Of a stretch of DNA of 11,829 bases, positions 5,534-11,829 are shown piece after piece (the first letter of the stretch is position 1; each line of letters opens with the position of its first letter). The stretch is from an uncultured Rhodoferax sp. (GTDB taxonomy: Bacteria; Pseudomonadota; Gammaproteobacteria; Burkholderiales; Burkholderiaceae_C), in contig CAKZJN010000493.1 of assembly GCA_936943465.1 (NCBI GenBank), positions 1 through 11,829 on the forward strand, in the 5' to 3' direction. The notes below the pieces were generated by a model, which was given only the letters and a program-made list of their open reading frames with translations, did not search any database and was not told the origin of the DNA. The position numbers were made by a program, and so were the translations under genes.

Positions 5534-8500
5534 AACGCCAGCGTGATGCTCATGGGCGCACTGCCTTGGTGACTCACATAGTGGACGCAACCGTGGTACG
5601 CGAATGGAGCGGCAGTACCTTGGCTCAACTTGGTCTCGCGCACGAACAGGTGAATGTGCCACCCCGTTTTTCGATGGTCGATGATGCTTCTGCCCTTGCT
5701 GGATTCCGGTGTGGTGGCATTCTGTGTCTGCCAATGGAAGGTGTTTTCGTCAATCCAGTGGTCCAAGTACTTGTGATCTTTTGCCTTGCCTTGCTTGTTC
5801 AAGGTAATCAGCAATACATGGGCTTTCTGGTCGTGCAGAACGACATGGCCTACGTTCCAAAGGCCTTGGTTAAATGAGAGCCCAAACAGAGGCGGAATGT
5901 CCTCACGCAGAAATGTTTGCCCAATCGCCAACTCAAATGGGCTCAAGATTTCTTTGAGTTTTGCCAGTGTGCGCATGTCGTCTGTGGCGGCCATGTCGGC
6001 GTATTCTGGGTTGTTGGCGCGCAGTATGTAGCCGCCGCTCGGCGACTTCATCACCACCCTAAGCAGGTATTGGTTGTCGCCGGATTCATCTTGCCGCTCG
6101 ATCGCCATGACGGTTCCGGTGATGGAGCCTGCGCTTCCAGCAGAGATGCGCTCCAGCAGCAAATAGTCGCCGTCTCGAATGGGGTTCTTGCCACCGTCCA
6201 TGGAGTGGCCGGAAGCGCGGGCAATAAAGTGCCGCTGTGGGTCCAGCTTGCCATGCCCATCATCTAGCGCACGATATTCTTCGGCGTCCGCTGTCCCGGT
6301 TTTGAAATGGCCGCAGGCGATTCTGATGTTGGGGAAGAAAGGCAGTTCAATCCCATGCCGCACAGGTCGAACCAGTGGAATCACGTTGCTGGCCTGTGGA
6401 GTCACTTGGCGGTGCTCGTAAGTGGAAAACCGGAAGTCGATGAGTTGCTGCACCAATCCTTGCAAGGTTTCAATATGTTCGGGAGCCACGGCATTCTTGG
6501 CGACAAAATGCCCTTCGCTCAAGGCGAATAACACCGAGCTATCGCCCTTGCGGCCACCGCCAATCCAAGCGTCTACGGGGTTCTTCCGCCAATAGCGACC
6601 CCACTCATCACTTTGCCCGGCCTGTGGGTCTTGAAACTCCTCTGGCAAGTCGGCGAGGAACTGCCTCCGTCGTGAAAGCACCAGCCAAGAACGGGCTGCC
6701 AAAACTGGCAAGACAACACCGTTGTGCCAACCATTCAATTCTTGAAAAGCCTCCAACAGCACCATCTTGTAGCTGCGGGTCATATGCGAGATTTCGATCT
6801 CTTGAAGCAACGCGCTGTAGGCTTGCGCTACCGCTGCTTCTTCCCCTGTCAACTCGTCCTCCATGCTCGCCACAAATTCAAACCAGCTCCCGTACTGCCG
6901 GCGCATTTGGGCCATGGACATACCGGCCCGGTAGGCTTCGGTCGGTGTGGGTCTGCGACCTAAGGAATCGCGCAGGGCTTCGTACTCCGCTTGAATGCCG
7001 GGGCGTTCTAGAGACTTGAGGAAGTCAATCAGTCGCAAGTCGAAATTGGTAAAGCAGCCTTCCGGCAGCGAAAGCCGGTTCTGCTCCGCATCGCGGGCGA
7101 ATTGGCCCAGTTGCTTGAAGGTGCTTCCCACGCCAAACAAAGCCTGTGGTTTGTGCAAGAAGCTCTGGTGGTTGCCAATGAAGTCCAGCACCACCAAATG
7201 CGTTTTGCCATCCGCATCAGCTTTGCGTAGTCCGCGCCCCAATTGCTGCAAGAACAGCACTTTGGATTCGGTGGGGCGCAGCATCATCACCGTATCAATC
7301 AGTGGCAAATCCATGCCTTCGCTGAATAGGTCCACTGAGAACAAGACTTCAAGCGAATTGGTGTTGAGTTGATCCAGTGCCTCCACGCGACCCAGTTCAG
7401 AGCCGCCATAAACCGCTTGCGCTGCAATGCCTGCTTTCCGGAATTGCTCGGCCATGAATTCGGCGTGGCGAATGGACACGCAAAACGCCAAAGTTCGGCG
7501 CTGTTTGAGACGACCCCACTCACGCAGGGCGTGTTTGGCGCGAGCCAGCGTAGCGAGCTTGTTGGAGTGCACGTCTGGATCAAACCGTCCATTGCGCCAC
7601 GGAATTTCCTTGTAGTTCACTTCCTCGTCAAAGATGCCGTGGTAATGAAACGGAGCCAGCAACTGGGCGCTAATGCCCTGAAACAAATCGCAGGTGTAGA
7701 CGAGGTTGTCATCGCACAGGCTCAAGATGTCTGACTGATCGGTGCGGTCAGGTGTGGCCGTCAAACCCAACAAAAAGCGAGGGTTGAAGTAAGACAACAA
7801 GCGGCGGTAGCTTGGCGCTGCTGCGTGGTGAAATTCGTCCACCACGATGTAGTCAAAGTGCGTTGGCGCAAAGCGCTCTAGGTGGGCATCTTTACCCAGA
7901 GTCTGGACAGACGCACAAAGCACGTCCGCGTCGGTGTCGCGCTTCTGGCCTGCGTAGTTGCCAACCCGCGCATTGGGGCGAATGCGCAAAAAGGTCGCAG
8001 CAGCCTGACCCAATATTTCTTCCCTGTGCGCAACAAAAAGAACCTTCTTTGCGCCTAGTTGATGGGCATCAAAAGCGGCGAGCCAAGTCTTCCCCAAGCC
8101 AGTGGCCAACACCACCAGCCCACGCCGAAAGTTGTCAGAGCGCGTTTCAGCCAGCGCTGCCAATGCCGCTTTTTGAATAGCCGTAGGCGTAGGGGGCTCC
8201 AACACCTCAAATGAACCCGGTGCAACAGGGCGGCGCATTGCAAGTCGGCGCTGGTCGTAGGCATCAATCCAGTCGTGGGTCAGCTCCACCGTGTGCGGAT
8301 GCACAAACAGTTCCTCGAACCGCTGGCGTGCCTCCAAGAAGCCCGGGTCGCCGGGGTATTCAATCTTGTAGTTCCACTCCAAGCCAGTGCGCAACGCCTG
8401 CCGGCTGATGTTGCTAGACCCAATGAACGCGCGTCCACTCAATCCCTGATCGGGGTGTTCTGTGGCAAAGATGTAGGCCTTCATGTGAAAGCTGTGCGCT

Positions 8501-9387
8501 TTTGCCTCAAACACGCGCACCTCAGCGCCACGATCTTTCAGCAGCATCAACAAGCGGCAGGCCTCTACATCGGTCACGTCCAAGTAATCACCTGTCAGAA
8601 CGCGGATCTTGGCGGGATGGCGCTTGCTTTCGGGCTCGGGGCGCAGCGCAGCTTCCAAGTCGGGCATCAGCAATGTCAGGCCTGAAGTCATGATGAACGA
8701 CACGCTGATGTCAATGTGCGTAGCGTGTGCAATCTCATGAACCAGCTTGGGCAAGAAGGTGTCTGCTCCGCCGGTGGTCAGCTTGTCGGCAGGCATGGTG
8801 ATAGGTGCCTTGCAGAACAGGCCGTTCACCCATTCTTCTTGGCGGTCTGGCCGTTGGTCCGTCGTGAGCCAAATGTCAGTGGAGGCCACGCCCTCCAGCG
8901 CCTTGGTCCAAGCCCTAAGCTGACCTTCGGTTGCGTCTGTGAATACCCGCCCACCATGCTCGCGCTCAGCCGTACCGTGTTTGAAGCTGACGTACAAAAC
9001 GCCATTGGGCTTAAGACCGCGCCATAGACGCTGCAGGGCTTGCGGTAAGTCAGCTTCTGGCACATGCAGCAAACTGGCGCAAGCCCATATCCCGTCGTAA
9101 TGCTGGTGACGGTCAAAGTCCAGAAAGGACATCACTTCAACCGACAGGCCCGTGTAGTCAGAAGCGAGCTTTGCCAATGCAGGCGACGCATCAAAGGCAT
9201 CAACGTTGTAGCTCTTTTCGGCAAAAGCTTTGGCATCGCGACCAGACCCACATCCGGCGTCGAGTAAGCGCCCCGTTGGCGGCAGCAAATGCAGAAAGCG
9301 TTGGTACACCGGTTCCATATTTACCAATGCTGTCGAGGTGAAAAACGTCTCAGCGTTCTGGTTGTAGTAGTCAATATTCTTTTTCAT
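5527..9387 (-). CDS. Methyltransferase-HKD nuclease-SF2 helicase-DUF3427 fusion with S24-like segment
   Basis: A 1286-residue multidomain protein. Order: (a) class I SAM methyltransferase, about 1-195, motif I LLDAGCGSG (41-49), motif IV region IWACASLLHVP; (b) single HKD nuclease domain, about 205-370, with H301-x-K303 and GSSN (323-326); (c) SF2 helicase, about 395-750: Q405, Walker A ATGLGKT (K433), DEFH (517-520), TAT (543-545), FSEGMDLP (688-695) and arginine-finger motif QQLGRGLRK (714-722); (d) DUF3427-type region from about 755 to the end, closing with IPPLFGLSFNQGLWN, TLNKQGKAKDH and FHWQTQN. Within (d), about 1052-1132, GHSM (1060-1063), IRDGDYLLLER and RANNPEY resemble an S24/LexA peptidase. 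The helicase-HKD-DUF3427 core is known from uncharacterised, often defence-linked proteins. One long uninterrupted frame; GC lower than the flanks. It is divergent from the NERD gene. DNA-targeted activity is inferred. Confidence 0.9.
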   Translation of the reverse strand: MKKNIDYYNQNAETFFTSTALVNMEPVYQRFLHLLPPTGRLLDAGCGSGRDAKAFAEKSYNVDAFDASPALAKLASDYTGLSVEVMSFLDFDRHQHYDGIWACASLLHVPEADLPQALQRLWRGLKPNGVLYVSFKHGTAEREHGGRVFTDATEGQLRAWTKALEGVASTDIWLTTDQRPDRQEEWVNGLFCKAPITMPADKLTTGGADTFLPKLVHEIAHATHIDISVSFIMTSGLTLLMPDLEAALRPEPESKRHPAKIRVLTGDYLDVTDVEACRLLMLLKDRGAEVRVFEAKAHSFHMKAYIFATEHPDQGLSGRAFIGSSNISRQALRTGLEWNYKIEYPGDPGFLEARQRFEELFVHPHTVELTHDWIDAYDQRRLAMRRPVAPGSFEVLEPPTPTAIQKAALAALAETRSDNFRRGLVVLATGLGKTWLAAFDAHQLGAKKVLFVAHREEILGQAAATFLRIRPNARVGNYAGQKRDTDADVLCASVQTLGKDAHLERFAPTHFDYIVVDEFHHAAAPSYRRLLSYFNPRFLLGLTATPDRTDQSDILSLCDDNLVYTCDLFQGISAQLLAPFHYHGIFDEEVNYKEIPWRNGRFDPDVHSNKLATLARAKHALREWGRLKQRRTLAFCVSIRHAEFMAEQFRKAGIAAQAVYGGSELGRVEALDQLNTNSLEVLFSVDLFSEGMDLPLIDTVMMLRPTESKVLFLQQLGRGLRKADADGKTHLVVLDFIGNHQSFLHKPQALFGVGSTFKQLGQFARDAEQNRLSLPEGCFTNFDLRLIDFLKSLERPGIQAEYEALRDSLGRRPTPTEAYRAGMSMAQMRRQYGSWFEFVASMEDELTGEEAAVAQAYSALLQEIEISHMTRSYKMVLLEAFQELNGWHNGVVLPVLAARSWLVLSRRRQFLADLPEEFQDPQAGQSDEWGRYWRKNPVDAWIGGGRKGDSSVLFALSEGHFVAKNAVAPEHIETLQGLVQQLIDFRFSTYEHRQVTPQASNVIPLVRPVRHGIELPFFPNIRIACGHFKTGTADAEEYRALDDGHGKLDPQRHFIARASGHSMDGGKNPIRDGDYLLLERISAGSAGSITGTVMAIERQDESGDNQYLLRVVMKSPSGGYILRANNPEYADMAATDDMRTLAKLKEILSPFELAIGQTFLREDIPPLFGLSFNQGLWNVGHVVLHDQKAHVLLITLNKQGKAKDHKYLDHWIDENTFHWQTQNATTPESSKGRSIIDHRKTGWHIHLFVRETKLSQGTAAPFAYHGCVHYVSHQGSAPMSITLALK

Positions 9388-9416
9388 GGCCTACTTGGTT
9401 CCCTTAATTCGCACCG

Positions 9417-9445
9417 ATTATTCACCGCTGCACTTAGGGAGTAAA
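9417..9445 (-). promoter_or_regulatory. Sigma-70-like promoter for the helicase gene
   Basis: On the minus strand TTTACT (9440-9445, four of six to TTGACA), an exact 17-bp spacer, and AATAAT (9417-9422, five of six to TATAAT). Transcription would begin near 9410, giving a leader of about 23 bases before the ATG at 9387. Confidence 0.5.
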
Positions 9446-9457
9446 CCTACTGAATCA

Positions 9458-9474
9458 ATTTCAATGTCTGAAAT
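9458..9474. repeat. Small palindrome, possible operator
   Basis: ATTTCA (9458-9463) and TGAAAT (9469-9474) are exact inverted copies around a 5-bp centre. The site lies just upstream of the predicted -35 of the helicase promoter, in the shared control region. It does not match the enterobacterial LexA box. No regulator gene is encoded beside it, apart from the S24-like segment inside the helicase protein itself. Confidence 0.35.
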
Positions 9475-9552
9475 GGACTTAGGTTATTGCGCAGTGCAGA
9501 TTCAAGCTAGGATCAACAGCACTGAAACCCAATCCAAAAGAGGGATGCATTC

Positions 9553-10491
9553 ATGTTGCTGAAATCGGCCGACGACAAGTCCAAACGCTTGGCACTGCTT
9601 GAAGACTTGCAAAAGTCAACGCAGCTAGACCCACAACAGAAGAAGTGGCTAAGAGATGAGTTGCAGCGCTGCAAAAAGGGCATCCAGGGGGAGCGCGAGT
9701 CCGCGCACTATTTAGATAGCTACTTCAAGGATGGTGAGAACCATGTTTTGCTGCACGATTTGCGGTTTGTGATTGATGCAGATGTCGCGCAGATTGATCA
9801 CTTAATTCTGAACCGCACCGGGCTCGTGTATTTGATCGAAACCAAGAATTATTCGGGCAACTTGATCGTGAATGATCGTGGCGAATTTACGGTGCAATAC
9901 GATCACGATTCTTTCGGCATTCCTTCTCCGTGGGAACAAAGCCGTAGGCATGAACGGCTTCTGGCGAAGTTGCTACAGCGATTGGACATAACAATGCGCG
10001 TCGATAAGCATCCAGACTTCCACCATGTGGTCATGATGCACCCCAAAGCCATTATCAAACGGCCAGATGCCAAGTTGTTTGATACTTCCTTTCTGATAAA
10101 GGCAGATCAGTTTCCAAGCTGGCACGGTCAGTTCACGGAAAAAATCGGTGCAAGCGCTGTTATCAAGGCGCTATTCAATGTCCGAAGCCTAGATACTGTT
10201 ATTGAATGGGGCGAAAAGCTAAAGCGCCAGCATCGTCCGGCCGATCTGCTGGACTTGCCGCCGTTCATGACTCCCAAGATTCGGACCGATGTGGTCAAGG
10301 CATTCGTCGCACCGTTACCGGCTCAAGCAGTTTCTCCTGCGACTTCAGGACCGGAAGATTCCACAGCGAAGAAACTAATCTGCGCTCACTGTGGTTCAAA
10401 AATCTCGTACGCAGAAGGAAAGTTCTGCTGGAATAACAGCAAGAGGTTTAACGGGTTGCAATACTGTCGTGAGCATCAAGGTATGTTCTGA
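9553..10491 (+). CDS. NERD-domain nuclease-like protein with C-terminal Cys/His cluster
   Basis: A 312-residue protein of the NERD (nuclease-related) family. The domain (about 43-150) shows the restriction-endonuclease-like core: IQGERES with G46-E47, D82 in QIDHLIL, E96-x-K98 in LIETKNYSG, and Q129 in PWEQSRRHERLL. These are the residues expected of a metal-dependent PD-(D/E)xK-type active site. The middle (150-250) has no motif I recognise. The C-terminus (275-310) has C277-x2-C280, C292, C305 and H308, a likely zinc-binding nucleic-acid contact. Start 9553 has AGAGGG eight bases upstream. The gene is divergent from the helicase fusion and shares its control region, which suggests joint function. 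Its GC (near 48% in a 60-base sample) is well below that of gyrB (65% in a similar sample), a sign of acquisition. It ends before a strong terminator. Confidence 0.85.
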   Translation: MLLKSADDKSKRLALLEDLQKSTQLDPQQKKWLRDELQRCKKGIQGERESAHYLDSYFKDGENHVLLHDLRFVIDADVAQIDHLILNRTGLVYLIETKNYSGNLIVNDRGEFTVQYDHDSFGIPSPWEQSRRHERLLAKLLQRLDITMRVDKHPDFHHVVMMHPKAIIKRPDAKLFDTSFLIKADQFPSWHGQFTEKIGASAVIKALFNVRSLDTVIEWGEKLKRQHRPADLLDLPPFMTPKIRTDVVKAFVAPLPAQAVSPATSGPEDSTAKKLICAHCGSKISYAEGKFCWNNSKRFNGLQYCREHQGMF

Positions 10492-10557
10492 TGGATTGCC
10501 AGACTGCTGTCATTCGAGGTTGACTGCAAGATTTGATGAAGTTATTGGAACGCAATC

Positions 10558-10585
10558 AAAAACAGCCGCATTAGCGGCTGTTTTT
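10558..10585. terminator. Bidirectional terminator between the NERD gene and gyrB
   Basis: A perfect 12-bp stem (AAAAACAGCCGC, 10558-10569, pairing with GCGGCTGTTTTT, 10574-10585) around an ATTA loop. Both strands end in five T residues, so it can stop the NERD transcript from the left and the gyrB transcript from the right. It lies 66 bp past the NERD stop and 41 bp past the gyrB stop. Confidence 0.9.
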
Positions 10586-10626
10586 GCACCAAGTGGGAAT
10601 TTTTGCAATCTTTCTGTTGTCCAAAC

Positions 10627-11829
10627 TCAAACGTCAATATTCCCCGCCCGCAGCGCATTCGTTTCAATGAAATCTCTACGGGGTTCCACTTCATCTCCCA
10701 TCAGCATGGTGAACACGCGGTCGGCTTCGATGGCGTCGTCAATTTGCACGCGCAGCAGGCGGCGCACGGTGGGGTCCATGGTGGTTTCCCAGAGCTGGCT
10801 GGGGTTCATTTCACCCAGGCCTTTGTAGCGCTGGCGGCTGGTCGAGTTTTCGGCTTGGCCGATGAGCCAGGCCATGGCTTCGCGGAAGTCGCTGACCTTT
10901 TCTTCCTTCTGGCGCTCGCCCTCGCCGCGCATGACGCGGGCGCCTTCGCTGAGTAGGCCCTTGAAGGTGTTGGCGGCTTCGGCCAGCGCGTTGTAGTCGG
11001 CGCCATGCACAAAGTCTTGCGTCAGCACGCTGCTCTTGACGTTGCCGTGGTGGCGGCGGCTGATGCGCAGAATCGGCTTGTCGGTGCGCACGTCAAACTC
11101 GCCGGCCACTTCGGCATCGGGCAGCTTGGCTTGTAGCGCGGCAGCCGAGGCTTCGGCGTCGGCCACGGTGTCAAGGTTCAGTGCCACGCCATCGGCCACC
11201 GAGCGCAGGGCCTCGGCGTCCATAAAGTTTTGCAGGCGCGCAATCACGCCCTGTGCCACCTGGTGCTTGCGGGCCAGTTCGGCCAGCGTGTCGCCCTGCA
11301 GCGTGGTGCCATTGGGGCCGCCGGTGTAAACCGAGGCATTGACCAGCGCAATGCGCAGCAAAAAGCCGTCGAGCTCGCTGGGGCCTTGCAGGTACAACTC
11401 TTCCTTGCCGGCCTTGACCTTGTACAGCGGGGGCTGGGCAATGTAGATGTGGCCGCGCTCGACCAGTTCGGGCATCTGGCGGTAGAAGAAGGTGAGCAGC
11501 AGGGTGCGGATGTGGGCGCCGTCCACGTCGGCATCGGTCATGATGATGATGCGGTGGTAGCGCAGCTTGGCGACGTTGAAGTCGTCGTTGCCGGTGCTGC
11601 CACCGGCCTTGCCGATGCCGGTGCCTAAAGCGGTAATGAGCGTCAAAATCTCGTTGCTGGTCAGCAGCTTTTCGTAGCGTGCCTTTTCCACGTTCAGGAT
11701 CTTGCCGCGCAGCGGCAGGATGGCCTGGAACTTACGGTCGCGGCCCTGCTTGGCAGAGCCACCGGCGGAGTCACCCTCGACGATATAGATTTCGCACATC
11801 GCCGGGTCTTTTTCCTGGCAGTCGGCCAG
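10627..11829 (-). CDS. gyrB: DNA gyrase subunit B, C-terminal part (5' end outside window)
   Basis: The last 400 residues of the ATPase/TOPRIM subunit of gyrase, which with GyrA introduces negative supercoils. The frame runs open to the window edge (LADCQEKDPAM at the edge), so the N-terminal ATPase half lies outside. The TOPRIM domain is complete: E18 of VEGDSAGGSAKQGRDR and the metal-binding D99-x-D101-x-D103 of MTDADVDGAHIRT (numbering of the visible part). It is followed by QPPLYKVK, the large insert found in proteobacterial GyrB (about 130-310), and the ending QRYKGLGEMNPSQLWETTMDP and ETNALRAGNIDV. The insert and ending fit Comamonadaceae. gyrB usually follows dnaA-dnaN, so the chromosome origin probably lies just to the right. 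Codon use is strongly GC-rich, unlike the cassette on its left. Confidence 0.98.
   Translation of the reverse strand: MADCQEKDPAMCEIYIVEGDSAGGSAKQGRDRKFQAILPLRGKILNVEKARYEKLLTSNEILTLITALGTGIGKAGGSTGNDDFNVAKLRYHRIIIMTDADVDGAHIRTLLLTFFYRQMPELVERGHIYIAQPPLYKVKAGKEELYLQGPSELDGFLLRIALVNASVYTGGPNGTTLQGDTLAELARKHQVAQGVIARLQNFMDAEALRSVADGVALNLDTVADAEASAAALQAKLPDAEVAGEFDVRTDKPILRISRRHHGNVKSSVLTQDFVHGADYNALAEAANTFKGLLSEGARVMRGEGERQKEEKVSDFREAMAWLIGQAENSTSRQRYKGLGEMNPSQLWETTMDPTVRRLLRVQIDDAIEADRVFTMLMGDEVEPRRDFIETNALRAGNIDV

Larger units (their letters stand above)
9388..9552. promoter_or_regulatory. Divergent control region of the helicase and NERD genes
   Basis: A 165-bp AT-rich gap between the two start codons. 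It contains a good minus-strand promoter (listed separately) and a 6-bp inverted repeat ATTTCA/TGAAAT with a 5-bp centre (9458-9474), which could be an operator placed to act on both genes. The plus-strand promoter is not clear; TTGCGC with TAGGAT 15 bp later is too poor to call. An AGAGGG (9539-9544) eight bases before the NERD ATG is a usable ribosome binding site. Confidence 0.45.
5414..10557. other. Putative accessory/defence cassette between dacA and gyrB
   Basis: Two divergent genes (helicase fusion and NERD protein) share one control region and are enclosed by a terminator on each outer side. The content is wholly nucleic-acid directed and unlike the housekeeping neighbours, and the NERD side has lower GC. 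No integrase, transposase, tRNA or clear flanking repeat of an att type is visible, so entry was probably by homologous exchange between conserved flanks. The limits given are those of the outer terminators, not proven junctions. Confidence 0.5.

Noticed and set aside
5527..9387. Classical type I or III restriction enzyme (hsdR/res)
   Set aside because: The helicase motifs resemble the Res family, but the HKD nuclease, DUF3427 tail, missing specificity subunit and non-DNA-type methyltransferase motif IV do not fit.
9388..9552. LexA (SOS) box in the divergent control region
   Set aside because: No CTG-N10-CAG arrangement of convincing quality was found; the palindrome there is ATTTCA/TGAAAT.
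5414..10557. CRISPR array, tRNA, transposase or integrase marking the cassette
   Set aside because: None seen on either strand; no regularly spaced repeats and no recombinase motif.
10391..10828. 145-codon plus-strand frame across the NERD end and gyrB end
   Set aside because: It crosses the 12-bp bidirectional terminator and overlaps both genes out of frame.

Overview
The window looks like chromosomal DNA from a Burkholderiales betaproteobacterium, most likely Comamonadaceae (Rhodoferax/Acidovorax-like). The grounds are the high GC of the flanking genes, the GyrB C-terminus (ending GNIDV, with the large insert seen in proteobacterial GyrB) and the BaeS/BaeR, PBP5 and YitH-like acetyltransferase types. 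This assignment comes from reading the proteins, not from a database search.

Layout, left to right. (1) 3-1186, plus strand: the end of a BaeS-like sensor kinase and a complete BaeR-like response regulator, overlapping by ATGA. (2) 1233-2967, minus strand: a tight three-gene unit read right to left, encoding an exported cupin protein, a GNAT acetyltransferase and an exported NTF2-like (SnoaL/DUF4440-type) protein. (3) 3050-3910, plus strand: a two-domain GNAT acetyltransferase, divergent from the cupin gene. (4) 3947-5212, minus strand: a PBP5/6-type D-alanyl-D-alanine carboxypeptidase (dacA/dacC type). (5) 5213-5526: a gene-poor spacer with an intrinsic terminator, a hairpin and a short direct repeat. 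(6) 5527-10491: an accessory cassette of two divergent genes. One is a 1286-residue protein with, in order, a class I methyltransferase, an HKD (phospholipase D) nuclease, an SF2 helicase and DUF3427-type sequence with an embedded S24/LexA-like segment. The other is a 312-residue NERD-domain nuclease-like protein with a C-terminal Cys/His cluster. (7) 10558-10585: a perfect bidirectional terminator. (8) 10627 to the window end, minus strand: the C-terminal 400 residues of gyrB.

The flanks are ordinary core or near-core genes. The interest lies in the 5.4-10.6 kb cassette between dacA and gyrB. It encodes four or five nucleic-acid-directed modules (motor, two nuclease folds, methyltransferase, possible damage-sensing protease fold), has its own divergent promoter region, is closed off by a terminator on each side, and at its NERD end is visibly poorer in GC than gyrB. 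I read it as a candidate phage/plasmid-defence or DNA-processing island placed beside gyrB, probably near oriC. Defence function is an inference; the domain content and layout are seen directly.
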